From the NCBI GenBank assembly GCA_964624585.1, contig CAZUXE010000052.1:1-11546 (forward strand): a stretch of DNA of 11,546 nt, read 5' to 3'. This DNA comes from CAZUXE01 sp964624585. GTDB taxonomy: Bacteria > Hydrothermota > Tepidihabitantia > B3-TA06. Of this stretch, positions 5,244 to 11,546 are shown one piece after another. The position numbers and the translations under genes were made by a program. The notes below the pieces were generated by a model. The model saw nothing but the letters and a program-made list of their open reading frames with translations. It had not been told where the DNA came from and ran no database searches. Numbering within the stretch: position 1 is the stretch's first letter; each line of letters opens with the position of its first letter.

Positions 5244-7796
5244 TTATTTCCGTCTCTTCCGCAGTTTGATAAGGGAAAATATAACTATTGCGGTAAGTAA
5301 TAGCAGAACGCCAATAGTTATCAACAAACCGGCCGTAAGATAAGGTGACTTAAAGCGGAACTCCACTTTGTGGTCTCCTGCCTTAAGGGCAACGGCACGC
5401 AAGGTAAAGTCTGCACGGTACACCTTCTGCTCTGTACCATTTACCCATACCCTGTAGTAAGGATAGTAATTTTCCGAAAGAACAAGCATTGCCGGACGTT
5501 TAAGCTTTGCCGAAACGCTTATGTGGTTTGGATGATATGAGGTTATTTTTACACTTCCCGCCGAACTTGTATCAGCTGAAGGTTTCCAATTTTCAGGCGT
5601 CTCTTCAAGTATGACCGTTTTCAAGGGGTCAAAGCTTGCCTGTTTCATTCGCGCAAGAATTTTGTTAGAGTCTGCTATAAACTCAACATTACTGCACAAC
5701 CATGCGCGTTCGTGTCTGGCGGTGTTCTTATATATCTGGTATCTTTGACCTGAATACACCGGCCTAAACGAACTAATGCTTGTATCTATCCATGGAGCAA
5801 GCTCATTGTAGAATGCAAGAATGGTTTGGCGGTCTTGAGGTGAGTAGCGTTCAAGCTCTTCCTTTGGAGGCAGTCTCAAGCTGATGAGGTAGGCTACATC
5901 CAAAGCGTTAAGAAAGGTGGGGTAGCGTAGATTTTTTGCGTTTTGGAACATTATTGTTCCGGATGCGCCAATGAACTCCTGATACCTACCAAGCTGATTA
6001 CCGTGGTAGCCGCCAAGCGATTGAATACCGTGTAGCATTAGGTATGAATCCCTACGATAGAGGTCGTTTCCCCTGAACTGTAGGGGACATACACGGTACA
6101 GACCCCTGTCTTGTTTAAGGAAATTGACTACCTCATCAGGTGCGTAAAGCACTTCGGCAGATACAGGGTTGCCGTTTTGATCGCGGACAATGTTTACAAA
6201 ATGCCTGTCCAACATCCATAAATCAAGAAAAACTAATGCGGCAAGCATAAAAGACCACAACCACTTAAGTTTTGGCGAGCGCCTCCACATATAGACCGTC
6301 AACCATACAGCAGAAAGGAATATTGTAGCAAGCCAGAAGCCGTTGGCGGCATTGCCCACATTTGCCCGCATTTTAGACATCAACATTGGAAATATTTGCT
6401 GGCCCTGCGCTTTAAGTATTTCGCCCTTTGTAAGGAATTGGCTAAAGGCTGCAAAACTATCAGGCGAGGCTGTAGCCCAAAGCGCTAAAAGGCTCACAAG
6501 AGCTATAAGGGCTGCAAAAACAATATTGAATACATCCTTGTTGGCCCGTTTCTTTTTCTTCTTTTCGACCTTTTTAGCTTCAAGGGCTTGTTGAAGTCCA
6601 AGAGATGCTATTACAACTGCTGAAAAGGTTAGCGTGAAAAAAATTATAGCCGGAGCGCGGAAACTTTTTATCATAGGTAAGATATAGTAGGGGATACGAT
6701 AGAATGGCGTGTTTCCACCCAACGCCATCAGCAGTCCAAAGAGAGAGAATGCTGCAAAAAAGCGCGTTTCTCTTTTTCTCCATGCCAAAATTAAACCCAC
6801 AATCATAAGAGCGAGTATGATGATTCCAAAGTATTCTGAATGCTGTTTGAAGGCGTTTGCGCCCCAGTAATGCTGAAGTATACCTGAGAATCGGGGATTT
6901 ATGATATCGAACAATTCGCTGCGTGGCATTGACCACGAGGAGGCAAACTCCCAGCCCCTGCCTCCACTGGAACGTGGCGAGAACGGCAAATAGCTTATGG
7001 CAGGCAGCATTTGCACCGCCGAAATTCCAACCCCTGCAAGCACAGCGCCTATTGAGTACAAAAATGGTTTAGCTGTAGGTTTTCTATCCTTTCTTGCGAT
7101 GTAGACCCTGTAGAGTACGTAGAAACCGCAAATTAGGAATGTGTAGTACATCATTTGAATATTGGGGCTAATGAGTCCCAGTCCGAAAACCAAGCCCAAA
7201 AGCGCGAACTCCAGAATACGGTTCAGACGAAATCCGCGGTGAATTAAAAGCATTGCCCAGGGCAGTAGGGAAATAATTATCACCTTACTGTCGTGTCCTG
7301 CTAGAACGTAGGAAACTATAACTCCGGTAAACATATACGCTACGGCGCCAATAAAAGCTACAGGTTTCTTTATTCGTATCTCCATAAGGAAGAAAAGCAT
7401 TCCGGCGCCGGCAACTATTATGTGAAGAATAAATACCAAAGCCATAACAGCGCTTATGGAAAAAACCAATCGCAGGAGCATTGTTATATAGAACAAATCG
7501 CCGTGCATGGCGTCAACGTAAGGTAGACCGCCGAATATATAGGGATTCCACAACGGGAAGCCTTCACCCGCTTTTATAGATTGAACGGCGAAGTTTTTGA
7601 ACATGTATCCTGAAAGAAGCTGATCAGAACCGTCTATAAGATGACCGGGTATGAGTGTGTTTGCAAATAGAATGAAAACCAAAACCGCTAATCCTGCAAT
7701 TAGAAGCCAAGTGGGTATGCTCCAACTTGATTCTTTAGAAACCATATCTGCAGGTTTAGGTTTTCTCGTGCGCTTAATTTGTTTTTTTTCTACCAT
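5244..7796 (-). CDS. YfhO-family multi-pass membrane protein, GT-C-like glycosyltransferase
   Basis: A large (850-residue) integral membrane protein with many transmembrane segments, related to YfhO, which in Firmicutes transfers a sugar from a polyprenyl-phosphate carrier to an extracytoplasmic polymer. After a basic N-terminal tail and a first helix (about 28-46), the first outer loop holds DGSDQ (55-59) and PLWNPYIFGGLPYVD (81-95), hallmarks of the family and the likely catalytic-Asp region. Further family-like stretches are AGHDSK (166-171), FRAPAI (379-384) and YHGNQLGRYQE (597-607). A soluble domain spans roughly 535-815 and includes ENYYPYYRVWVNG near 775-787; a final helix near 819-842 ends in KLRKRRK. 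A lysine-rich loop (about 408-417) should face the cytoplasm. The ATG has GGAGG 4 nt upstream and overlaps the upstream gene by 23 nt. It is last in the operon, ending before the shared terminator. The acceptor is unknown. Confidence 0.88.
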   Translation of the reverse strand: MVEKKQIKRTRKPKPADMVSKESSWSIPTWLLIAGLAVLVFILFANTLIPGHLIDGSDQLLSGYMFKNFAVQSIKAGEGFPLWNPYIFGGLPYVDAMHGDLFYITMLLRLVFSISAVMALVFILHIIVAGAGMLFFLMEIRIKKPVAFIGAVAYMFTGVIVSYVLAGHDSKVIIISLLPWAMLLIHRGFRLNRILEFALLGLVFGLGLISPNIQMMYYTFLICGFYVLYRVYIARKDRKPTAKPFLYSIGAVLAGVGISAVQMLPAISYLPFSPRSSGGRGWEFASSWSMPRSELFDIINPRFSGILQHYWGANAFKQHSEYFGIIILALMIVGLILAWRKRETRFFAAFSLFGLLMALGGNTPFYRIPYYILPMIKSFRAPAIIFFTLTFSAVVIASLGLQQALEAKKVEKKKKKRANKDVFNIVFAALIALVSLLALWATASPDSFAAFSQFLTKGEILKAQGQQIFPMLMSKMRANVGNAANGFWLATIFLSAVWLTVYMWRRSPKLKWLWSFMLAALVFLDLWMLDRHFVNIVRDQNGNPVSAEVLYAPDEVVNFLKQDRGLYRVCPLQFRGNDLYRRDSYLMLHGIQSLGGYHGNQLGRYQEFIGASGTIMFQNAKNLRYPTFLNALDVAYLISLRLPPKEELERYSPQDRQTILAFYNELAPWIDTSISSFRPVYSGQRYQIYKNTARHERAWLCSNVEFIADSNKILARMKQASFDPLKTVILEETPENWKPSADTSSAGSVKITSYHPNHISVSAKLKRPAMLVLSENYYPYYRVWVNGTEQKVYRADFTLRAVALKAGDHKVEFRFKSPYLTAGLLITIGVLLLLTAIVIFSLIKLRKRRK

Positions 7797-8859
7797 TTTT
7801 CCTCCGCAGGAAGATAAGCGAAATTAGCACAAAAGTCAACTCTGCTGCCGTAAACCACAATCTTTGCGCAAGGGCAATTGGGGTGGCCACGCTTGATTGT
7901 CCGGCTAGCAGTATTCCCTCAAGAAGCATTACCAACAGTCCTTCTCTAACTCCCAGGCCTCCGGGAACAAAAATAGCCAGTAGTCCTACAATATAGGCGA
8001 CGGTAAAAATTCCCGTTACTGCTGTCAAGTTTGTTAAAGCTAGAGGTGTAAGGGAGTTGATGAACATAAAAAAAGCGACTCCGTAAAGCACCCAACTTAA
8101 AACGTAGAGGAGAAAGAATCCCAACAAACCGGCGTATGAAAGTCTGAAACGGATTGGTTCCCGCTTCAGCAATTTTAACATCCAGTTAGTCAGCTTTTCA
8201 AGAATTCGCGGATGTAGCGCTATCAAAATGACAGCAAGGGGTATAAGCATCCACCATAATGAAACATGCTGCCAGCCAATTTGTTTAAGAAGAGGAGCTA
8301 GAACTCTTTCCTGTTCAAGAAAAAGAACTACCATGCTTAGTCCGAATCCGGCAAGCACGGCCAACATTTGAGCTAGAAGCGCCGCCCACACACCAGCCTC
8401 TGTTCTAACACCTTCTTTTTTACTCAAATACACCATGCCGACTACCTGCCAGACCTTACCGGGAAGGTATCGTCCAAGGGAGGAGACAGAGAATATTCTC
8501 ACAGCTGAAGAAAACGATACCCTGGCTCCAAGGATTCTTAGGAGTCCGCGCCATAAAAAAACCATAAATAGCAATGTTGCGCAAAGCAGTAGAAAAGAAG
8601 CGGCAAGAATCCATGGATTAAAGCGCCAGTTGTAGGCAAGAACATTATGCCAGTTGCGGGCAAGGTTTCGGAATAGGAAAAAAGCTATTAATCCGATAAC
8701 TAGTATCTGGACTACCCAACGTAGAATTCGTTTCCATTTTCCAGAATTTGCCGAAGTTTCCATATTCTCACCCGCGCGTTCGCTTTTCGCATTGGATGAA
8801 TTAGCGCTTTTTAGGGAATTTGAGTTCGCCTTTCTGTTGTTTTTTGGAGACTTGTTCAT
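7774..8859 (-). CDS. UPF0104 / LPG-synthase transmembrane-region family membrane protein
   Basis: An integral membrane protein of about eight helices from the family that includes the flippase half of MprF and the stand-alone UPF0104 proteins found near glycosyltransferases. Diagnostic segments are SSLGRYLPGKVWQ (126-138) and PGGLGVREG (299-307). At 361 residues it is slightly long because of a polar Asn/Ser/Lys-rich N-terminal tail of about 40 residues before KWKRILRWVV. An internal ATG at codon 33 would remove most of that tail, but the ATG at 8859 overlaps the upstream stop as ATGA and is preferred. It lies between a GT4 gene and a YfhO-family gene. A role in moving or presenting a lipid-linked sugar is inferred from context and from MprF; it could instead be structural or regulatory. 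Confidence 0.85.
   Translation of the reverse strand: MNKSPKNNRKANSNSLKSANSSNAKSERAGENMETSANSGKWKRILRWVVQILVIGLIAFFLFRNLARNWHNVLAYNWRFNPWILAASFLLLCATLLFMVFLWRGLLRILGARVSFSSAVRIFSVSSLGRYLPGKVWQVVGMVYLSKKEGVRTEAGVWAALLAQMLAVLAGFGLSMVVLFLEQERVLAPLLKQIGWQHVSLWWMLIPLAVILIALHPRILEKLTNWMLKLLKREPIRFRLSYAGLLGFFLLYVLSWVLYGVAFFMFINSLTPLALTNLTAVTGIFTVAYIVGLLAIFVPGGLGVREGLLVMLLEGILLAGQSSVATPIALAQRLWFTAAELTFVLISLIFLRRKNGRKKTN
7801..7813 (-). repeat. 13-nt initiation-region repeat, copy 2
   Basis: Identical to CTTCCTGCGGAGG at 3851..3839. Here it is read within the last codons of the UPF0104 gene and supplies the ribosome binding site of the YfhO-family gene. The RNA can form a small hairpin UUCCU-GCGG-AGGAA that would partly hide this site until the upstream ribosome passes. 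Confidence 0.55.
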
Positions 8860-10013
8860 TTCAAAAGCTCTTCGTAGATAGTTGCCAAGCGTTTGGCTGT
8901 AGGTACAGGCAGAAAACGATTTTTTGCTTGCCTTTGGCCTTCAGCAGCTAATTGGAGAGTCCATTCGGGATTGTTGAGCATTTTTTTGATGCTTTGAGCC
9001 AGAGCCTTGGGATTATCAGGCGGAACCAACAGCCCGGTTTTCTTATGCTCAATAATCTCGCCTTGTCCGCCGGCGTCAGCTCCAATTACGGCAAGTCCTG
9101 CTAACTGAGCTTCAACCATGCTTAAACCAAAGCCTTCGGCAACTGATGGAAGAACAAGAATCCCCGATTCTTTTAGTGTTTCAGGTAGTGCATGATGCGG
9201 CAATTTCCCCAAAAATTGAACATCCACCCCTAGAGTTTTCGCCTGAATCGTTAATTTTTCAAGTTCATCCCCTGTTCCTACAATGTCCAAAGCGGGTTTT
9301 AGGCCTTCCTTGTAAAGTAGATCCAAGGCGTCAATTAGAACATTAAATCTTTTCTGTATGGTCAAGTTGCCCACGGCTACTATCCTGCGGATAAGCATTT
9401 TCCTTGGGGGCGCGCAAAAGATTTCAGATGCAGGCATGGAAAGAACCTCTGTTTTTAGATTTTCCCCAAATAGTCGCTTTAACTTTTCTGCAAGCCAGGC
9501 CGATACCGGAAGTGTCAAGCTGGCTGATTTAAGCAGTTCTCGGCTGAGTATTCTGCTCCATATTTTAGTTTCGGCAAGACGGACATCGGTACCGTGAGCG
9601 CTGACAACTAAAGGCGGCGCGGAGTGCCTGAGAGCGTTTTTTGCAGCAAGACCCGCTGGTATAAGCCAATGAGCGTGCAGAATATCAATCTTCAAACTCG
9701 CAGACAGTCTTTTTGCAGCCTTCCCAAATTCCCTTACAAATGCCTCAAGAAGACGCAAACCTTTTATTCCCTGCTTCAAAGCGGATAGCATCTTGCCTTC
9801 GTAGGCAAGGGTTTCCTCCCTATCTGAAGCGTAGCGGAAGCTGTGGAGTGTGGCTTTTTGCCTTTGTTCTATCTCCGGTAATCCTGAAGCGTGAGGACGT
9901 AATACATGAACTTCAATATCCTCAGGCATAGCGTTGACCAATTCCTCTATGAAACTTCCCGAAGGATCGCCTGCAAACCTTGGATAGTTGTGAGTTAAGA
10001 ATAAAACCCGCAT
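8856..10013 (-). CDS. GT4-family (GT-B fold) glycosyltransferase
   Basis: A second GT4-type retaining glycosyltransferase, 385 residues, with the expected two-domain layout. The N-terminal domain begins MRVLFLTHNYPRFAGDPSGSF and includes ILHAHWLIPAGLAAK (111-125) and SAHGTDVR (138-145). The C-terminal domain has AVGNLTIQKRF (213-223), the E-x7-E motif EGFGLSMVE (293-301), ADAGGQGEII and HKKTGLLVPP. It starts 4 nt after the GT2 stop with only a distant AGAGGAA, so it is probably translated by coupling. Its stop overlaps the next gene by 4 nt. It is only distantly similar to the other GT4 protein in the window, so the two likely use different substrates. The nucleotide sugar cannot be told from sequence. 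Confidence 0.92.
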   Translation of the reverse strand: MRVLFLTHNYPRFAGDPSGSFIEELVNAMPEDIEVHVLRPHASGLPEIEQRQKATLHSFRYASDREETLAYEGKMLSALKQGIKGLRLLEAFVREFGKAAKRLSASLKIDILHAHWLIPAGLAAKNALRHSAPPLVVSAHGTDVRLAETKIWSRILSRELLKSASLTLPVSAWLAEKLKRLFGENLKTEVLSMPASEIFCAPPRKMLIRRIVAVGNLTIQKRFNVLIDALDLLYKEGLKPALDIVGTGDELEKLTIQAKTLGVDVQFLGKLPHHALPETLKESGILVLPSVAEGFGLSMVEAQLAGLAVIGADAGGQGEIIEHKKTGLLVPPDNPKALAQSIKKMLNNPEWTLQLAAEGQRQAKNRFLPVPTAKRLATIYEELLK

Positions 10014-10017
10014 GGGG

Positions 10018-10947
10018 TCAGTGAGACTTCCTCTTTAGAGATTCCAGCTCCGAACGTAGCTGGGCAACCTGTTCGGCTATAAAACCGGCGATAATTAAAA
10101 GCAGTCCCATTAGAACTAATAGGATTACTAAAAACAATAATGGCCGTAGGCCTGTTTTTGCAAAAATAAGTATTCCGAGATAGGTTAGGCCAACAAGGAT
10201 ACCAAGAAAAAAGCTTAAACCACCCATGCTTCCGAAAAGGAGCATTGGTTTTCGGGAATAACGTAGCAGAAAGGCTACAGAAATTAAATCCAGAACACCT
10301 ACGGGGATACGCCAAAAGCCGAATTTTGACTTTCCGTGAATCCTTGGCTTCAACACAACCTCAACTTCCCGAATTCTCCAACCCTGATTGGCGGCAAGAA
10401 CTACCAAATAGCGATGCCAATCCTTTCGTAAAGACATATCTTCAACCACCTCACGCCGAAAGGCCTTAATTGAGTTCATATCTTTTACATCTACCTTAAA
10501 GAGTATTCGGGTAAGGAAGTTGTATATTCCTGAAACGAAACGCTTCTTGTATTTCCCTTTTTTTCTGCCGGTTACAAAATCTGCCTCATCTGCAAGTATT
10601 GGCTTGACCAAAGTTTCTATATCTTCTACAAGAAACTGCAAATCGGCTGGGAAAAATACAAAAATCTCGCCCTTGGCTTCAAGAAAACCTGTTTGCAATG
10701 CCCGTGTTATTCCAAAATTTGTTCTATGCCTCAGCACTCTTAGGAATTTATGGGTTTTCTGTTGTTCAAGGGCATTGCTGTATGTTGCATCGCTACTGCC
10801 GTCGTCAATAAGCAAGACCTCCAAGCGGAAGTTGTTGTTTGCTTCAATTTTGCAAAACTCTGCTAGCAAAAGCGGGATATTTTTTCCCTCGTTACACGCA
10901 GGAACAATAACGGAAACCAAGGGTTTTGAAGCGCTTACTTCTTTCAC
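10018..10947 (-). CDS. GT2-family polyprenyl-phosphate glycosyltransferase with two C-terminal membrane helices (CsbB/DPM1-like)
   Basis: An inverting GT-A enzyme expected to transfer one sugar from a nucleotide donor to polyprenyl phosphate at the inner membrane face. Landmarks are VSVIVPACNEGKN (11-23), LLIDDGSSDAT (45-55), RTNFGITRALQTGF (75-88), FFPADLQ (98-104) and PRIHGKSKFG (201-210). Two hydrophobic segments follow (about 234-256 and 266-292), then a short, charged, coiled-coil-like tail. At 309 residues it matches CsbB/GtrB-like proteins. The metal-binding region reads PAD where many relatives have DAD. The start is a GTG with no near ribosome site; the promoter at 10954-10981 puts +1 on this codon. 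It is the first gene of the four-gene operon and probably makes the lipid-linked donor for the YfhO-family protein. Confidence 0.92.
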   Translation of the reverse strand: MKEVSASKPLVSVIVPACNEGKNIPLLLAEFCKIEANNNFRLEVLLIDDGSSDATYSNALEQQKTHKFLRVLRHRTNFGITRALQTGFLEAKGEIFVFFPADLQFLVEDIETLVKPILADEADFVTGRKKGKYKKRFVSGIYNFLTRILFKVDVKDMNSIKAFRREVVEDMSLRKDWHRYLVVLAANQGWRIREVEVVLKPRIHGKSKFGFWRIPVGVLDLISVAFLLRYSRKPMLLFGSMGGLSFFLGILVGLTYLGILIFAKTGLRPLLFLVILLVLMGLLLIIAGFIAEQVAQLRSELESLKRKSH

Positions 10948-10953
10948 AATAAA

Positions 10954-10981
10954 AGTCTACCTTTATGTTGCAAAAAGTCAA
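10954..10981 (-). promoter_or_regulatory. Sigma-70-type promoter of the GT2 operon with leaderless geometry
   Basis: Minus strand TTGACT (10981..10976), 16-bp spacer, TAGACT (10959..10954), then 6 nt to the GTG at 10947. The predicted +1 is the first base of the start codon. The geometry is almost the same as at 35-62. Confidence 0.6.
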
Positions 10982-11035
10982 GGGTATTATGGAGACAAAC
11001 GAACTTATAGGTATCATAGCCCTAAGCGTTGCTGT

Positions 11036-11050
11036 TGGTTTCAAAAACCA
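11036..11050. repeat. Inverted repeat, possible regulator site
   Basis: TGGTTT-CAA-AAACCA, a 6-bp inverted repeat with a 3-bp centre, in the divergent region. It lies about 170 bp upstream of the start predicted for the sigma-54-type element, a distance usual for enhancer-binding activators. Short repeats of this type can arise by chance. Nothing else was recognised between 10982 and 11180. Confidence 0.3.
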
Positions 11051-11180
11051 TCTTTGCTTATCAAAATGTACCTTTTGTTAAAGACAGGCTTACCTAAATG
11101 CATCAATTTGAGAAAGGTTGACGGCAAGCTTGTTGAGCTAACGTATAGGAATATCGTCAGTTAACGCCGCGCGGGCAACT

Positions 11181-11196
11181 TGGCACGTCTCGTGCT
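11181..11196 (+). promoter_or_regulatory. Sigma-54-type -24/-12 promoter element
   Basis: TGGCACG-TCTC-GTGCT matches the consensus TGGCACG-N4-TTGCW at every fixed base but the first T of the -12 block. The invariant GG (11182-11183) and GC (11194-11195) are exactly 10 bp apart. Transcription would start near 11207 and read toward the exported-protein gene at 11469, leaving a leader of about 260 nt. Confidence 0.55.
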
Positions 11197-11314
11197 TGTT
11201 ATTGAAGTGCACACAAAGGGGATGAAGGGAAGGGAGGTAGGGAAAAAGGATCTTTGGAAAATTTGGAATTAAATAGAAATATTCAAAATAAAGTATTTTC
11301 TAAACAAGAAAAAA

Positions 11315-11330
11315 GGGCTTGACAAAGCCC
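11315..11330. repeat. Inverted repeat over the -35 box
   Basis: GGGCTT-GACA-AAGCCC surrounds and includes the TTGACA of the sigma-70 promoter, so a protein bound here would block it. In RNA from the upstream sigma-54-type element it would be a 6-bp hairpin with no U-tract, so a terminator is unlikely. Confidence 0.4.
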
Positions 11331-11346
11331 GAAGAAAACCTATACT
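11319..11346 (+). promoter_or_regulatory. Sigma-70-type promoter of the exported-protein gene
   Basis: TTGACA (11319-11324), 16-bp spacer, TATACT (11341-11346). Predicted start near 11353, giving a leader of about 116 nt before the ATG at 11469. Confidence 0.75.
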
Positions 11347-11368
11347 TCACATCTAAGGAGTATAAGAG

Positions 11369-11440
11369 GTGCGACCAAGGAGGCAAAATCATAAAAGATT
11401 TAGTTCGTTTTATCGAAAACAAAAACAAGCTTTTGTTTAA
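11369..11440 (+). CDS. Possible basic leader peptide (23 codons)
   Basis: A GTG at 11369 sits 8 nt after AAGGAG (11355-11360) and opens a 23-codon frame ending at TAA (11438-11440), 28 nt before the next ATG. The peptide begins MRPRRQNHKR and has eight Arg or Lys residues and no acidic one. Its 3' end overlaps an AT-rich hairpin (AAACAAAA, 11417-11424, with TTTTGTTT, 11431-11438). It could be a regulatory leader ORF or simply chance; no family is recognised. Confidence 0.25.
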   Translation: MRPRRQNHKRFSSFYRKQKQAFV

Positions 11441-11468
11441 CCAAACCCTCAATTCAAGGAGGAAAACA

Positions 11469-11546
11469 ATGAGTAAAAAGCTTTTTGCAGTAGCTCTATT
11501 ACTGAGCGTTGCTGCCACAGCTTTTGCTGCCGGTTCCGCAAATAAC
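11469..11546 (+). CDS. Partial CDS, N-terminus of a Sec-exported protein
   Basis: Twenty-six codons run to the window edge. The start is an ATG with AAGGAGG (11456-11462) 6 nt upstream. The product begins MSKKLFAVALLLSVAA and continues TAFAAGSANN: a short basic end, a hydrophobic core and an AFA|A cleavage site, a textbook Sec/signal peptidase I signal peptide. No Cys follows, so it is not a lipoprotein; it should be periplasmic, outer-membrane or secreted. Two promoter types and a long leader suggest controlled, possibly high, expression. The mature domain is outside the window, so no function can be given. The frame stays open upstream to about 11349 but has no better start. Confidence 0.85.
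   Translation, partial: MSKKLFAVALLLSVAATAFAAGSANN

Noticed and set aside
10520..11164. 214-codon plus-strand frame
   Set aside because: Most of it is antisense to the GT2 gene and the rest covers the GT2 promoter; no ribosome site and no recognisable protein features.
11222..11272. 16-codon plus-strand ORF just after the sigma-54-type start
   Set aside because: The G-rich stretch before it is too close to the ATG for a ribosome site, and the ORF is no longer than expected by chance.
11300..11518. 72-codon minus-strand frame
   Set aside because: It is antisense to the promoter, leader and signal peptide of the exported-protein gene, all of which have stronger support.

Overview
The window reads as a cell-surface glycan region from a Gram-negative-type (diderm) bacterium of moderate GC content. 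The evidence is a lipoprotein with a clear lipobox, a Wzx-type flippase, a WecB-type epimerase and a Sec-exported protein with an AxA cleavage site. GTG and TTG starts are in use. A run of exactly 100 Ns shows a draft or metagenomic scaffold. I cannot name the organism; an uncultivated lineage is plausible but unproven.

Layout. (1) Positions 1-62: a near-consensus minus-strand promoter drives a gene that runs off the left edge and appears leaderless. (2) 118-3834, minus strand: an operon of a UDP-GlcNAc 2-epimerase-type enzyme, a Wzx-like flippase broken by the N gap, and a GT4 glycosyltransferase. It has tandem promoters and a short leader ORF that can form alternative hairpins. (3) 3835-4336: a 502-bp divergent intergenic region with these promoters, a perfect 20-bp palindrome and the promoter of the next gene. 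(4) 4337-5083, plus strand: a lipoprotein with two FN3-like halves, ending at a strong bidirectional terminator (5159-5184). (5) 5244-10947, minus strand: a tightly packed four-gene operon of a CsbB-like GT2 enzyme with two C-terminal membrane helices, a GT4 glycosyltransferase, a UPF0104/LPG-synthase-TM-type integral membrane protein and a YfhO-family GT-C-like protein. (6) 10948-11468: a 521-bp divergent regulatory region with a promoter placing the GT2 start at +1, a sigma-54-type -24/-12 element, a sigma-70-type promoter and a long leader. (7) 11469 onward: the first 26 codons of an exported protein.

How the genes may work together. The 118-3834 operon fits the supply of a ManNAc-type sugar nucleotide, glycosyl transfer at the inner membrane face and export of a lipid-linked oligosaccharide. 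The 5244-10947 operon resembles the CsbB/YfhO scheme: a GT2 enzyme charges polyprenyl phosphate with one sugar, a membrane protein may help flip it, and the GT-C enzyme transfers the sugar outside the membrane. The flipping role is inference. No Wzy polymerase, O-antigen ligase, sugar-nucleotide dehydrogenase, tRNA, rRNA, CRISPR array or insertion sequence was recognised. The promoters seen are mostly TTGAC(A/T) with 16-17 bp spacers.
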